Shown one piece after another: positions 53,338 through 62,314 of a stretch of 64,000 nucleotides of DNA; position 1 is the stretch's first letter, and each line of letters starts with the position of its first letter. The notes beneath the pieces were generated by a model. It saw only the letters and a program-made list of their open reading frames with translations. It was not told the origin of the DNA and searched no databases. The position numbers and the translations under genes were made by a program. The DNA comes from an uncultured Muribaculaceae bacterium (lineage in GTDB: Bacteria; Bacteroidota; Bacteroidia; Bacteroidales; Muribaculaceae), in NCBI GenBank assembly GCA_934661195.1, contig CAKUJD010000002.1, positions 248,001 through 312,000 on the forward strand. Direction: 5' to 3'.

Positions 53338-54607
53338 GGCACCCGCCACGCGTCCATTCACTAGCGTCCGCCTCGATTTTCCCCAGCCCATAAGGCTGTC
53401 AAACGGAATTGAGGTCTACGTGGTGGGCAATGGCGAGGATGAGGTGTGCCGCATTTCGTGGTATCTGCCTGGCGGAAAGTTTCAGGAGCGTGTGCCTATG
53501 CAGGCTTCACTCACGGCAATGTCGCTGTTTGAGGGCTGTGAGGGAACAACTGCGCAGCAGGTGGCCGACACTTTCGACAGCTATGGAGCCTTGAAATCGG
53601 CCCAGGCCTTCGACAATGTCACACTCGTTGAACTGTCGTCGCTCAACAAGTTTTTGCCCAGCGTGCTGCCCGCATGGGTGCGGTGTGTCACTGCTCCGGC
53701 ATTCTCTGAGGCTGAGGTGGAGGTCAAGCGCCAGTACGTGGCAAGCAGCATTGCCAATATGCAGCAAAAGGTGAAGTACCTTGCCACCTGCGAGATGAAC
53801 CGCCTATATTACGGCCCTAGTCATCCGCTGGCGCGTGTTAGCACGCCTGCCGAGGTTGAGGCCATTACTGCCGATATGCTCCGCGACTTCCATTCGGCCA
53901 ACTACTCGCTGGTTGGCAGCCGACTTGTGATTTCGGGCCGCATCACCAGTGCCGAGCTCGAGGCTGTCGATGCCGCGATAGGAGGACTGCCGCTGGGAGG
54001 GCGGTGTTGTGAACCACGTGAATGGCCCATAGAGCCAAGCGACACTATGCTGTCGGTAATCGACCGCCCCGGCGCCATGCAGTCGGCCATAGCCATGACC
54101 ATCAGGGCTGTGAAGCGGTCGCATCCCGACTACCTTAAGCTGCGCCTGCTGGTGATGGCACTGGGCGGCTATTTCGGCAGCCGCCTGATGACCAACATAC
54201 GTGAGGAGAAGGGCTACACCTATGGCATTGGGGCTGTGCTTGCCGGCCGCTGCGATGACGCCTATGTGGGCATCAGCACCGAGTGTGCCTGCGAGTATAC
54301 TGGCCGCGTCATTGCCGAGGTGAAGAAGGAAATAGGCCGCTTGCGCGGCGAGCCGATAGGCCTCGACGAACTAAACACCGTCAAGCGCCACCTGATGAGC
54401 GACCTTGTGAAGACGCTCGACACCCCGTTTAGCATTGCCGACTATGTGGGCTCAACGTTCCTTTATGGCGTGTATCCCGAGTATTTCAACCGCCAGGTGA
54501 AAGAGGTGCGGGAGGCCACGCCCGATGAACTGCAGCGGCTTGCGCAGAAATATCTCGACACCGACAAACTGCGCATAGTGGTGGCGGGCGACAAAACGAA
54601 AATGTAG
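53309..54607 (+). CDS. M16 (insulinase-family) homologue lacking the HxxEH zinc motif
   Basis: A 432-residue two-lobe M16 protein without signal peptide. In the place of the inverted zinc motif the sequence reads ASLTAMSLFEGCEGT, so the His-x-x-Glu-His residues are missing. The second lobe keeps the substrate-side GGYFGSRLMTNIREEKGYTYG, including the Arg/Tyr pair. It therefore looks like the non-catalytic subunit of a two-part M16B peptidase (compare MPP-alpha). A catalytic partner is not in the window. The start could be the ATG at 53309 or at 53315; both overlap kdsB. Confidence 0.85.
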   Translation: MAMSTPDRTKAPATRPFTSVRLDFPQPIRLSNGIEVYVVGNGEDEVCRISWYLPGGKFQERVPMQASLTAMSLFEGCEGTTAQQVADTFDSYGALKSAQAFDNVTLVELSSLNKFLPSVLPAWVRCVTAPAFSEAEVEVKRQYVASSIANMQQKVKYLATCEMNRLYYGPSHPLARVSTPAEVEAITADMLRDFHSANYSLVGSRLVISGRITSAELEAVDAAIGGLPLGGRCCEPREWPIEPSDTMLSVIDRPGAMQSAIAMTIRAVKRSHPDYLKLRLLVMALGGYFGSRLMTNIREEKGYTYGIGAVLAGRCDDAYVGISTECACEYTGRVIAEVKKEIGRLRGEPIGLDELNTVKRHLMSDLVKTLDTPFSIADYVGSTFLYGVYPEYFNRQVKEVREATPDELQRLAQKYLDTDKLRIVVAGDKTKM

Positions 54608-54656
54608 GCCTTGACGGCATTTTCGCACCATTTTTTCAATAAAATAGGTTGCGGAT

Positions 54657-54688
54657 GTTGATAAAGTTGCCGATTTTTGCGAAATTTG
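54657..54688 (+). promoter_or_regulatory. Possible promoter of pfp
   Basis: GTTG (54657-54660), 20 bases, GAAATTTG (54681-54688); one mismatch in each element, correct spacing, 52 bases before the ATG. Confidence 0.4.
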
Positions 54689-54740
54689 CAGCCGAAAACG
54701 AGAAATCAAATAATTATTAAAACATTATAACGCAAACAAA

Positions 54741-56399
54741 ATGACTAAGAAAAGCGTACTTCAGCAGAAGCGTGCTGCTTATCAGCCCAAATTGCCATCA
54801 TCGCTTTGGGGAGCAGTAAAAGCCGTGAAAGGCGAACCGACTCAGTCGGTTGGCGACCAGGAAGAAATCAAAAAATTGTTTCCCAACACCTACGGCCTGC
54901 CTGTGCTGACTTTTGAAAAGGACAGTGACAACGCCAAGAAGAAGAGTCCCAACACCATGAATGTGGGTGTGATTCTGTCGGGCGGTCAGGCTCCTGGCGG
55001 CCACAATGTGATTTGCGGCCTCTTCGACGGCATCAAAGCTCTGAACAAGAACAACCGCCTCTACGGCTTCCTTATGGGCCCCGGTGGCTTGGTTGACCAC
55101 AAATACAAAGAACTCACCAAGGACTACATCGACGAGTTCCGCAACACCGGCGGCTTCGACATCATTGGCTCGGGCCGCACCAAACTTGAACTTCCCGAGC
55201 AGTTCGAAAAGGGTCTGGAAATCATCAAAGAGCTCAACATCAGCGCCATCGTGATTATTGGCGGTGACGACTCTAACACCAATGCTGCCGTGCTGGCCGA
55301 GTACTACAAGGCTAAAAATGTGCCCGTGCAGGTGCTTGGCTGCCCCAAGACCATCGACGGCGACCTCAAGAACGAGCAGATTGAAACCTCGTTCGGCTTC
55401 GACACAGCCACTAAGGTCTACAGCGAAGTGATTGGCAACATCGAGCGCGACTGCAACAGTGCCAAGAAGTATTGGCACTTCATCAAGCTCATGGGCCGCT
55501 CGGCATCGCACATCGCCCTTGAGTGCGCCCTTCAGGTGCAGCCAAACTACTGCATCATCAGCGAAGAGGTGGAGCAGAAGAATGAGACGCTCAACGACAT
55601 CGTGGCCGACATTGCCAATGTGATTGCCGCCCGCGCAGCCGACGGCAACAACTTCGGCACCGTGCTCGTGCCCGAAGGCCTCATCGAGTTCATCCCCGCA
55701 ATGAAGAAGCTCATTGCCCAACTCAACGACATGCTTGCTGCCAACCCCGACTTTGCAAAACTCGAGCCCGAGGCTCAGCGCGAGTTTGTGCTCACTCACC
55801 TCACCAAGGAGAACGCCGAGACATTCGCAAGCCTCCCCGAGGGTGTGGCACGCCAGCTGTCGCTCGACCGCGACCCTCACGGCAATGTGCAGGTTTCGCT
55901 CATCGAAACCGAGAAGCTGCTTAGCGACATGGTGGGCAAGAAGCTCGAGCAGATGAAGGCCGAAGGCAAGTATGTGGGCAAATATTCGGCCCTGCACCAC
56001 TTCTTCGGCTACGAAGGCCGCTGCGCCGACCCGTCGAACTTCGACGCCGACTATTGCTACGCTCTGGGCTACAACGCCGCTCAGCTCATCAACTGCGGCG
56101 CCACTGGCTACATGTCGTCGATTCGCAACCTCTCTAAGCCGTCAGTGCAGTGGGTTGCCGGCGGCATACCCATCACCATGATGATGAACATGGAGCAACG
56201 CAACGGTGAAAAGAAGCCCGTGATTAAGAAGGCTCTTGTCGACCTCAACGGCCGTCCCTTCCAGGAGTTCGCTAAGCACCGCGCAAAGTGGGCAAAGGAG
56301 ACTTGCTACACCTATCCTGGCCCGATCCAATATTTCGGTCCCGATGAGGTGTGCGACCAGACTTCGCGCACTCTCTACTATGAGCAGAACGGTAAGTAA
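54741..56399 (+). CDS. pfp: Diphosphate-fructose-6-phosphate 1-phosphotransferase
   Basis: PPi-dependent phosphofructokinase, reversible step of glycolysis. 552 residues with GGQAPGG (81-87), GGDDSN (174-179, the second Asp marks PPi use) and PKTIDGDLK (202-210, catalytic Asp and the PPi-type Lys). The long form (about 550 residues) corresponds to the Pfp type of Bacteroidota and spirochaetes. Single gene with its own terminator. Confidence 0.95.
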   Translation: MTKKSVLQQKRAAYQPKLPSSLWGAVKAVKGEPTQSVGDQEEIKKLFPNTYGLPVLTFEKDSDNAKKKSPNTMNVGVILSGGQAPGGHNVICGLFDGIKALNKNNRLYGFLMGPGGLVDHKYKELTKDYIDEFRNTGGFDIIGSGRTKLELPEQFEKGLEIIKELNISAIVIIGGDDSNTNAAVLAEYYKAKNVPVQVLGCPKTIDGDLKNEQIETSFGFDTATKVYSEVIGNIERDCNSAKKYWHFIKLMGRSASHIALECALQVQPNYCIISEEVEQKNETLNDIVADIANVIAARAADGNNFGTVLVPEGLIEFIPAMKKLIAQLNDMLAANPDFAKLEPEAQREFVLTHLTKENAETFASLPEGVARQLSLDRDPHGNVQVSLIETEKLLSDMVGKKLEQMKAEGKYVGKYSALHHFFGYEGRCADPSNFDADYCYALGYNAAQLINCGATGYMSSIRNLSKPSVQWVAGGIPITMMMNMEQRNGEKKPVIKKALVDLNGRPFQEFAKHRAKWAKETCYTYPGPIQYFGPDEVCDQTSRTLYYEQNGK

Positions 56400-56476
56400 T
56401 GAAAAAAGTGAGGATCCGTGCCTGCCTATTGCGGGCTGCGTGCGTCCCCATTTATTATAACTTCTAAACAGCTTGC

Positions 56477-56512
56477 ATCCCTTGGCAAATTACAGCCAAG
56501 GGATTTTTTTTG
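56477..56512 (+). terminator. Terminator of pfp
   Basis: ATCCCTTGGC (56477-56486) pairs perfectly with GCCAAGGGAT (56495-56504), eight-base loop, followed by a run of T. Confidence 0.9.
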
Positions 56513-56551
56513 CTGTTTAGTGCGGCGTTTTGCCGGCATTGCCTGAATTAA

Positions 56552-56583
56552 ATTGTGTATAAGGGAAATTTTACTTAAATTTG
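56552..56583 (+). promoter_or_regulatory. Promoter of the exopolysaccharide locus
   Basis: ATTG (56552-56555), 20 bases, TAAATTTG (56576-56583). The -7 box is exact. It predicts an unusually long leader of about 148 bases before the first gene. Confidence 0.65.
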
Positions 56584-56644
56584 TACGATTATGTGTGGCG
56601 CCTCTCCTTCTGCGGCACCTACACACTCGAAATGTTATTCAGAC

Positions 56645-56714
56645 CGAGGGATTGCATGCAAAAACCACCCTCGCCTGTTTTGGCAGAAAGGGCCGCCCGC
56701 AGATGGCCGCAGGC
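56645..56714 (+). other. Structured leader of the exopolysaccharide operon
   Basis: Two adjacent hairpins are possible: CGAGGG (56645-56650) with CCCTCG (56668-56673), then CCTG (56674-56677) with CAGG (56710-56713) enclosing GGCC/GGCC (56691-56694 / 56705-56708). Neither is followed by a U-tract. They occupy most of the untranslated leader before 56738. Confidence 0.45.
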
Positions 56715-56737
56715 TGTCAAAGTAGAAAAGACTTGTT

Positions 56738-57829
56738 ATGATAATTACTGAATTGGTATTGGCCTTTGTGGTCAGCATGGCGGTAACCGCGCTGGTTATT
56801 CCCTGCCTGCTTAACGCATCATTCAGCTCGAATATGCTCGACCACCCCAATGCCCGCAAAATACATAAAGGTGATGTGCCCCGCATTGGCGGTGTGGCAA
56901 TATCGGTGTCGGTATTGCTTGCTGCGCTGCTAATGTGGGTCATAAAAATGCTTGTCGAGCTTCCGGCGCTCGAGTCCTATGGCACGTCGCTTGGCTGTCT
57001 GGGCGGAGCTGGTGCGGTGATGCTGCTTTTCGGCCTGGCCGACGATGTGGTGGGCCTGCGCTACCGCGCCAAGTTTGTGGGCCAAATCATTGCAGCCCTG
57101 CTGCTTTGCGCATCAGGCCTCTGGGTCAAGGACTTTTGCGGCATAGTGGGCGTCAATGCCCTGCCCGAGGGCGCTGGCTGGGCCGTTACTGTGCTGGCAG
57201 TGCTGCTGGTGACCAACGCCGTTAATTTCATCGATGGTATCGATGGCCTCGCCTCGGGCCTTTGTGTGCTTGCCCTGTGCTACTACACCGCCCTGTTTGC
57301 CTCAGCACATATGTGGCTGCACGCAGCTTGCGGAGTGGTGGTCATCGGGGCCCTGCTGCCATTCATGTGGTATAATATGCACGGCACAGCCGCCAAGCAC
57401 AACAAGATATTCCTCGGCGACACCGGGTCGCTGATGCTGGGCCTGCTCATGTGCGCCATGGGTGTGGCCATAAGCAATGCACAGATAGGCAAGGCGGCAG
57501 GGCTCAACCCAATGGTGGTGGCTTTTGCCCCGCTCATTTTGCCGTGCTACGATGTGGTGCGCGTGGTGTGCAACCGCTGCATTCAAGGCCACAACATGTT
57601 CATGGCCGACAAGGGGCACATTCATCACAAGTTTCTTGCACTGCAAATGCCGCAGCGGCATGCGCTGCTGTGCGTGCTCACGGCCGCGGTGGTGATGACC
57701 GCCTCGGCCGTGGCGCTGTCGAGCATCATCAACGTGAATGCGGTGCTCGTGATTGAGGCCGCACTTTGGGCAGGAATAAATGTAGTGATAACGAGATTAA
57801 TAAAGAAACAAAAAAACAACGACATATGA
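56738..57829 (+). CDS. MraY/WecA-family initiating glycosyltransferase
   Basis: A 363-residue polytopic membrane enzyme (about ten helices) that transfers a sugar-1-phosphate, probably GlcNAc, to undecaprenyl phosphate to begin a surface polysaccharide. Family residues: DHPNARKIHKGDVPRIGG (35-52), Asp102-Asp103 in LADDVVGLRYRAK, NFIDGIDGLASG (163-174), FLGDTGSLMLG (about 225-235) and the cytosolic HIHHK near 300. WecA rather than MraY is favoured by the genes that follow. Its stop overlaps the export lipoprotein start (ATGA). Confidence 0.92.
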   Translation: MIITELVLAFVVSMAVTALVIPCLLNASFSSNMLDHPNARKIHKGDVPRIGGVAISVSVLLAALLMWVIKMLVELPALESYGTSLGCLGGAGAVMLLFGLADDVVGLRYRAKFVGQIIAALLLCASGLWVKDFCGIVGVNALPEGAGWAVTVLAVLLVTNAVNFIDGIDGLASGLCVLALCYYTALFASAHMWLHAACGVVVIGALLPFMWYNMHGTAAKHNKIFLGDTGSLMLGLLMCAMGVAISNAQIGKAAGLNPMVVAFAPLILPCYDVVRVVCNRCIQGHNMFMADKGHIHHKFLALQMPQRHALLCVLTAAVVMTASAVALSSIINVNAVLVIEAALWAGINVVITRLIKKQKNNDI

Positions 57830-58620
57830 AACTTAAAAACTACTTGCTTGCGGCAGCGGCGGCACTGATGCTCAGCGCCTGCCAGACTCCCCAGATAGGA
57901 TATTTCCAAAATATGCCCGACGGCGAAATCACGCAGCTTCAGGCGCCAAGAATCATCACGGCGCAGCAGGGCGACAAACTCTCGATTTTGGTTAGCAGCA
58001 AAAATCCTGAGCTTGCCTACCTCTTCAACCTGCCCATTGTGGGCCACTACAGCGCATCGTCGTCCGACGTGCAGCTCAACACATCGCAAATCACATCGTA
58101 CACCGTCGATGAGAACGGCAACATCGACTTCCCGGTGCTTGGCACGCTGCATGTGGAGGGCATGACCCGCAGCGAAATCGTGAAATACATCCGCGGCATG
58201 CTCATCGACAAGAATCTTATCAAGGACCCCACGGTCACCGTCAGCTTCCTCGACCTCACCTATTCGGTGCTGGGCGAGGTGAAGGAGCCCGGCCGCTTCA
58301 ACATCGACCACGACAAGGTGACGCTGATCGATGCTCTGAGCCGCGCCGGCGACCTCACAATCTACGGCAAGCGACAAAGCGTGCTCCTCACCCGTGAGGA
58401 AAACGGCAAACTGATGTCGTACCGCATCGACCTCACCGACCCGCAGAAGCTCTACAACTCACCGGCCTACTATCTGCGTCAGAACGACATGATCTACGTT
58501 GAGCCCAACGACACCCGTGCCCGCGAGGCCACCGTCAATGGCAACAACATCCGCTCCACATCGTTCTGGATTTCAATCGCCTCATTACTAACTTCAATAG
58601 CAGTACTGGTAATCAAATAA
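57826..58620 (+). CDS. Polysaccharide export lipoprotein (Wza-like)
   Basis: A 264-residue outer-membrane export protein. Lipoprotein signal ending LSAC (Cys19), a Poly_export domain (about 40-135, GDKLSILVSSKNPE), an SLBB-type repeat (about 145-230, YSVLGEVKEPGRFNI), and a C-terminal hydrophobic helix (about 240-262). It is shorter than E. coli Wza (379), as in other Bacteroidota. I chose the ATG at 57826 because it gives the lipoprotein signal and overlaps the upstream stop. Confidence 0.92.
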   Translation: MKLKNYLLAAAAALMLSACQTPQIGYFQNMPDGEITQLQAPRIITAQQGDKLSILVSSKNPELAYLFNLPIVGHYSASSSDVQLNTSQITSYTVDENGNIDFPVLGTLHVEGMTRSEIVKYIRGMLIDKNLIKDPTVTVSFLDLTYSVLGEVKEPGRFNIDHDKVTLIDALSRAGDLTIYGKRQSVLLTREENGKLMSYRIDLTDPQKLYNSPAYYLRQNDMIYVEPNDTRAREATVNGNNIRSTSFWISIASLLTSIAVLVIK

Positions 58621-58633
58621 TTAATCGCACACT

Positions 58634-61054
58634 ATGGCAGAAGAAACTTACGGATATGGCTACGATGCGTCAAAGCAAGGCGGACAAGACGACGGCTCAA
58701 TAAAGATTCAAGAATTGGTTTACCTGTGCACTTCAAAATGGTACTGGTTCTTAGTCTCGCTAGTCGTGGCTTTCTCTTTGGCTGCTTTATATATACTTGT
58801 GACGCAGCCTATATACACCCGACAGGCATCAATCCTTATAAAGGACGATAATAGCAACTCATCACTGTCAAAAGAGTTCGGCCAATTCTCCGATATGGGG
58901 CTTGCAAACTCCAATACCAACCTTTACAACGAGATGATTTCGCTGAAATCTCCATCATACATGGTCGATGTCGTGAAAAAACTTGACTTGGATATGAATT
59001 ATGTGGTCAACGGAACATTTCACGATGAAATTTTGTATGGTAAATCGTTACCAGTTAAAGCCACATTACAAGATGTTGGGGAAGAGGAAAATGCCTCGTT
59101 TACTATGCTTTTGAAACCCAATGGCATAGTTGAACTGAACGACTTTGTCAAAAATGGAGAGAAGGCCAAAAATACGACCCCAATTATCGCAAAAGTAGGA
59201 ATGATAACCCATACGCCTATTGGACGTATTCTACTCACGTCAGGTCAAGCATATGTTGGACAACAAGAGAAGCCTATTGTTGTGACAAAATCGGGATTGA
59301 GTGATGTTACGGATGCTTATGCAAAAAGGCTGTCGGTAGAGTTAAAGGACGAAAAGGCATCTGTTGTAGATATTCGCATAGACGACACGTCACCACAAAG
59401 GGCCGAAGACATTCTCAACTGTTTGTTTCTTGTATATAATGAAAAGTGGGTTGAGGATATAAACAAGCAGGCCATTAGCACCTCTAATTTCATAGACGAG
59501 GAGCTGCGCACCATTGAGCGAGAATTGGGCAGCGTTGACGAGAACATATCATCGTACAAGAGCAAGCACCTGGTGCCGGATGTGGCTATAGCTTCCAATT
59601 TGTACATGAATAAGGCTGAGCTGACGAGCACTAAATTGCTCGAACTGGACAACCAACTATACATAGCTAAGTATATAAAGCACCAGCTTACCAGCAAACG
59701 CAATCAGAATGCGCTGTTGCCAGCCAATTCAGGAATCGACAATGCCTCTGTTTCGCAACAGATAATAGCATATAACGATAAACTGCTGCAACGCAACAAA
59801 CTGGTGGCTAACAGCAGTGCAAACAATCCGCTCGTCGTTGAACTTGACGAAGGGTTGGCTTCCACAAGAAACGCCATAGTTTCGTCTCTCGATAATGTGA
59901 TTGTGACTGTCAGCAACCAAATAGCAGATTTAAAAAGCAGTGAGAATCAAACCAACGAGAAAATAGCGTCAAACCCCAAGCAGGCCAAGTATCTGCTTAG
60001 CGTTGAACGTCAACAAAAAGTTAAAGAACAGTTGTATCTGTTTTTACTCCAGAAGAGGGAAGAGAATCAATTGTCCAAAGCATTTACTGCATACAACACA
60101 AAATTGCTCACCCCTCCGGCAGGGAAGAAGAGCCCGTCAAAGCCTGTGAAGGTCAATGTGATGATTATCACACTCGTATTGGGCTTGATAATACCTCTTG
60201 TCCTTTTGATCATCCTCAATAATTTGGACAACAAAGTACATTCGCGCAAAGACCTCGATACGCTCACGATACCGTTCCTTGGCGAGATACCGCTGTCGTA
60301 TCACAGACGCCGCGGCCTCCTCTCATTCCTCAACAAGCGCAAAGAGGTTCGCGAAATTGTGGTGCAGGAGAAGAGTGGCAACGAAATCAATGAGGCCTTC
60401 CGCGTGCTGCGTACCAACCTTGAGTTTGTGGCAGGCAAGGGTGATGGCTGCAAGACCATAATGTTCACGTCGGCCAATGTGGGCTCGGGTAAGACGTTCA
60501 CCACCATGAACCTTGCGGTGAGCTTTGCCATCAAGGGCAAAAAAGTGATGGTCATCGACCTTGACCTTCGCAAGGCTTCGCTATCGACGTTTGTCAAGTC
60601 GCCGGCAAAGGGCTTTGCCGACTACCTGAGCGGCCACGTCGAGAACTTGAGCCAGATAGTGGTGAGCGGCACCATTCATCCAAACCTCGATGTGCTGCCC
60701 GTGGGAACCATTCCCCCCAATCCCACTGAGTTGCTGTTCAGCGAGCGGCTCGAACAGACGGTGGCCGAGCTTAAAAAACAGTATGACTACCTGTTTATCG
60801 ACTGTCCGCCGCTCGAAATCGTGGCCGATGCATCGATTGTCAACAAACTGGCCGACATGACGGTGTATGTGATTCGCGCCGAACTCTTCGACAAGCGTCT
60901 GCTGCCCGATGTGGAGAAGTATTATCAGGAGAAGCGATACAAGAACATCAATATCATTCTCAACGGCACCATCACCGAGTCGGGCGGCTATGGAGGTTAT
61001 CACCGTTATGGCTACAGCTATGGCTATCGCTATGGTTATGGCAACAAAAAATGA
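58634..61054 (+). CDS. Wzc-like polysaccharide co-polymerase / tyrosine autokinase
   Basis: An 806-residue inner-membrane protein that regulates chain length and export. Wzz domain with helices at about 34-56 and 510-530, a periplasmic coiled-coil region between, then a BY-kinase domain: Walker A NVGSGKT (615-621), Walker A' VIDLDL (640-645), and Walker B IDCPP with Asp723. It ends in a Tyr cluster (eight Tyr in the last 22 residues), the autophosphorylation tail. The central third (about 58850-60130) is clearly more A+T-rich than both ends, suggesting a mosaic gene. It starts 13 bases after the Wza-like gene. Confidence 0.92.
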   Translation: MAEETYGYGYDASKQGGQDDGSIKIQELVYLCTSKWYWFLVSLVVAFSLAALYILVTQPIYTRQASILIKDDNSNSSLSKEFGQFSDMGLANSNTNLYNEMISLKSPSYMVDVVKKLDLDMNYVVNGTFHDEILYGKSLPVKATLQDVGEEENASFTMLLKPNGIVELNDFVKNGEKAKNTTPIIAKVGMITHTPIGRILLTSGQAYVGQQEKPIVVTKSGLSDVTDAYAKRLSVELKDEKASVVDIRIDDTSPQRAEDILNCLFLVYNEKWVEDINKQAISTSNFIDEELRTIERELGSVDENISSYKSKHLVPDVAIASNLYMNKAELTSTKLLELDNQLYIAKYIKHQLTSKRNQNALLPANSGIDNASVSQQIIAYNDKLLQRNKLVANSSANNPLVVELDEGLASTRNAIVSSLDNVIVTVSNQIADLKSSENQTNEKIASNPKQAKYLLSVERQQKVKEQLYLFLLQKREENQLSKAFTAYNTKLLTPPAGKKSPSKPVKVNVMIITLVLGLIIPLVLLIILNNLDNKVHSRKDLDTLTIPFLGEIPLSYHRRRGLLSFLNKRKEVREIVVQEKSGNEINEAFRVLRTNLEFVAGKGDGCKTIMFTSANVGSGKTFTTMNLAVSFAIKGKKVMVIDLDLRKASLSTFVKSPAKGFADYLSGHVENLSQIVVSGTIHPNLDVLPVGTIPPNPTELLFSERLEQTVAELKKQYDYLFIDCPPLEIVADASIVNKLADMTVYVIRAELFDKRLLPDVEKYYQEKRYKNINIILNGTITESGGYGGYHRYGYSYGYRYGYGNKK

Positions 61055-61089
61055 TTTTATAGGCATTAAAATTTATAAGGGATAAGATT

Positions 61090-62295
61090 ATGAAAGCATG
61101 TTTTATAGGCCTTGGATACATAGGCCTGCCCACAGCTATTATCGCCGCGAAGCACGGCGTTGACATACTTGGCGTTGACATTAATCCACACATTGTGGAA
61201 ATGACCAACGCCGGACAGCTTCACTTCATCGAGCCCGGCATGGAAGACATGCTGAAGGAAGTAGTGAAAAACGGCAAACTGCGTGCCGCCACCAAACCTG
61301 AGATGTGCGACGCCTACTTTGTGGTGGTGCCCACTCCGTTTAAGGGCAATCACGAGCCCGATGTGAGCTATGTGGAGGCCGCCACGCGTTCGGCGCTGCC
61401 ATTGCTCAAGGAAGGCGACTTGTTTGTGATTGAGTCTACTTCTCCTGTGGGTACCACCGAGGCCATGGCAGCCATCATCTATGCCGAGCGTCCCGAGCTT
61501 AAAGGCAAGCTGCACATAGCATACTGCCCCGAGCGCGTGCTGCCTGGCAACGTGATTTATGAACTGGTGCACAACGACCGCGTGATAGGCGGCATCGATG
61601 AGGCGTCGACCGACAAGGCTATGGAATTCTATGCCCATTTCGTCACCGGTAAGCTGCATCGCACCAATTCGCGCACTGCCGAGATGTGCAAACTCACCGA
61701 AAACTCGAGCCGCGATGTGCAGATTGCCTTTGCCAACGAGCTGTCGATGATTTGCGACAAGGCCGGCATAAATGTGTGGCATCTGATAGAACTGGCCAAC
61801 AAGCATCCGCGCGTCAACATTCTGCAACCTGGCTGCGGCGTTGGCGGCCACTGCATAGCAGTTGACCCATATTTTATTACTGCCGCATTTCCCGAGCAGG
61901 CTAAGATCATAGCCGCAGCCCGCAGCATCAACAACTACAAGGCCGACTGGTGTGTGGAGAAGGTGAAGAATGCCATTCTCAAGTTTGAACTCGACCATGG
62001 GCGCAAGCCGGTGGTGGCCATGATGGGCCTCGCGTTCAAGCCCAACATCGACGACCTGCGAGAGTCTCCGGCCGTGAAGATCACAGAAGACGTGGTGGCT
62101 GACAGCCACGGTGCCTCTGTGCTTGTGGTAGAGCCCAATGTGGCCGATCACAATGAATTTAAGCTCACCGACTACAACGAGGCCTACAAGCAGGCCGACA
62201 TTGTGGCAATGCTCACCGCCCACTCGCAGTTTAAGTCGCTGCCCTACGATGAGGGCAAGGTGATTCTTGACTTCTGCGGCATCTATAAAAAGTAG
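61090..62295 (+). CDS. wecC: UDP-N-acetyl-D-mannosamine dehydrogenase-like (WecC family)
   Basis: Oxidises a UDP-sugar, probably UDP-ManNAc, to the uronic acid with two NAD. 401 residues: Rossmann GLGYIGLPTA (7-16), KLTENSSRDVQIAFANELS (about 202-220), catalytic Cys255 in GVGGHCIAVDP, and GLAFKPNIDDLRESPA near 315-330. These patterns favour WecC over UDP-glucose dehydrogenase. No epimerase (WecB/MnaA) is next to it within the window. It follows the Wzc-like gene by 35 bases. Confidence 0.88.
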   Translation: MKACFIGLGYIGLPTAIIAAKHGVDILGVDINPHIVEMTNAGQLHFIEPGMEDMLKEVVKNGKLRAATKPEMCDAYFVVVPTPFKGNHEPDVSYVEAATRSALPLLKEGDLFVIESTSPVGTTEAMAAIIYAERPELKGKLHIAYCPERVLPGNVIYELVHNDRVIGGIDEASTDKAMEFYAHFVTGKLHRTNSRTAEMCKLTENSSRDVQIAFANELSMICDKAGINVWHLIELANKHPRVNILQPGCGVGGHCIAVDPYFITAAFPEQAKIIAAARSINNYKADWCVEKVKNAILKFELDHGRKPVVAMMGLAFKPNIDDLRESPAVKITEDVVADSHGASVLVVEPNVADHNEFKLTDYNEAYKQADIVAMLTAHSQFKSLPYDEGKVILDFCGIYKK

Positions 62296-62314
62296 GTCAT
62301 AACCACGGGCAGCG

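Noticed and set aside
54798..56000. A 400-codon open frame on the minus strand
   Set aside because: Antisense to pfp, with a shadow composition and no domain.
56553..56741. A 62-codon frame in the exopolysaccharide leader as a leader peptide
   Set aside because: It begins upstream of the predicted transcription start and inside the promoter, so it could not be translated from that transcript.
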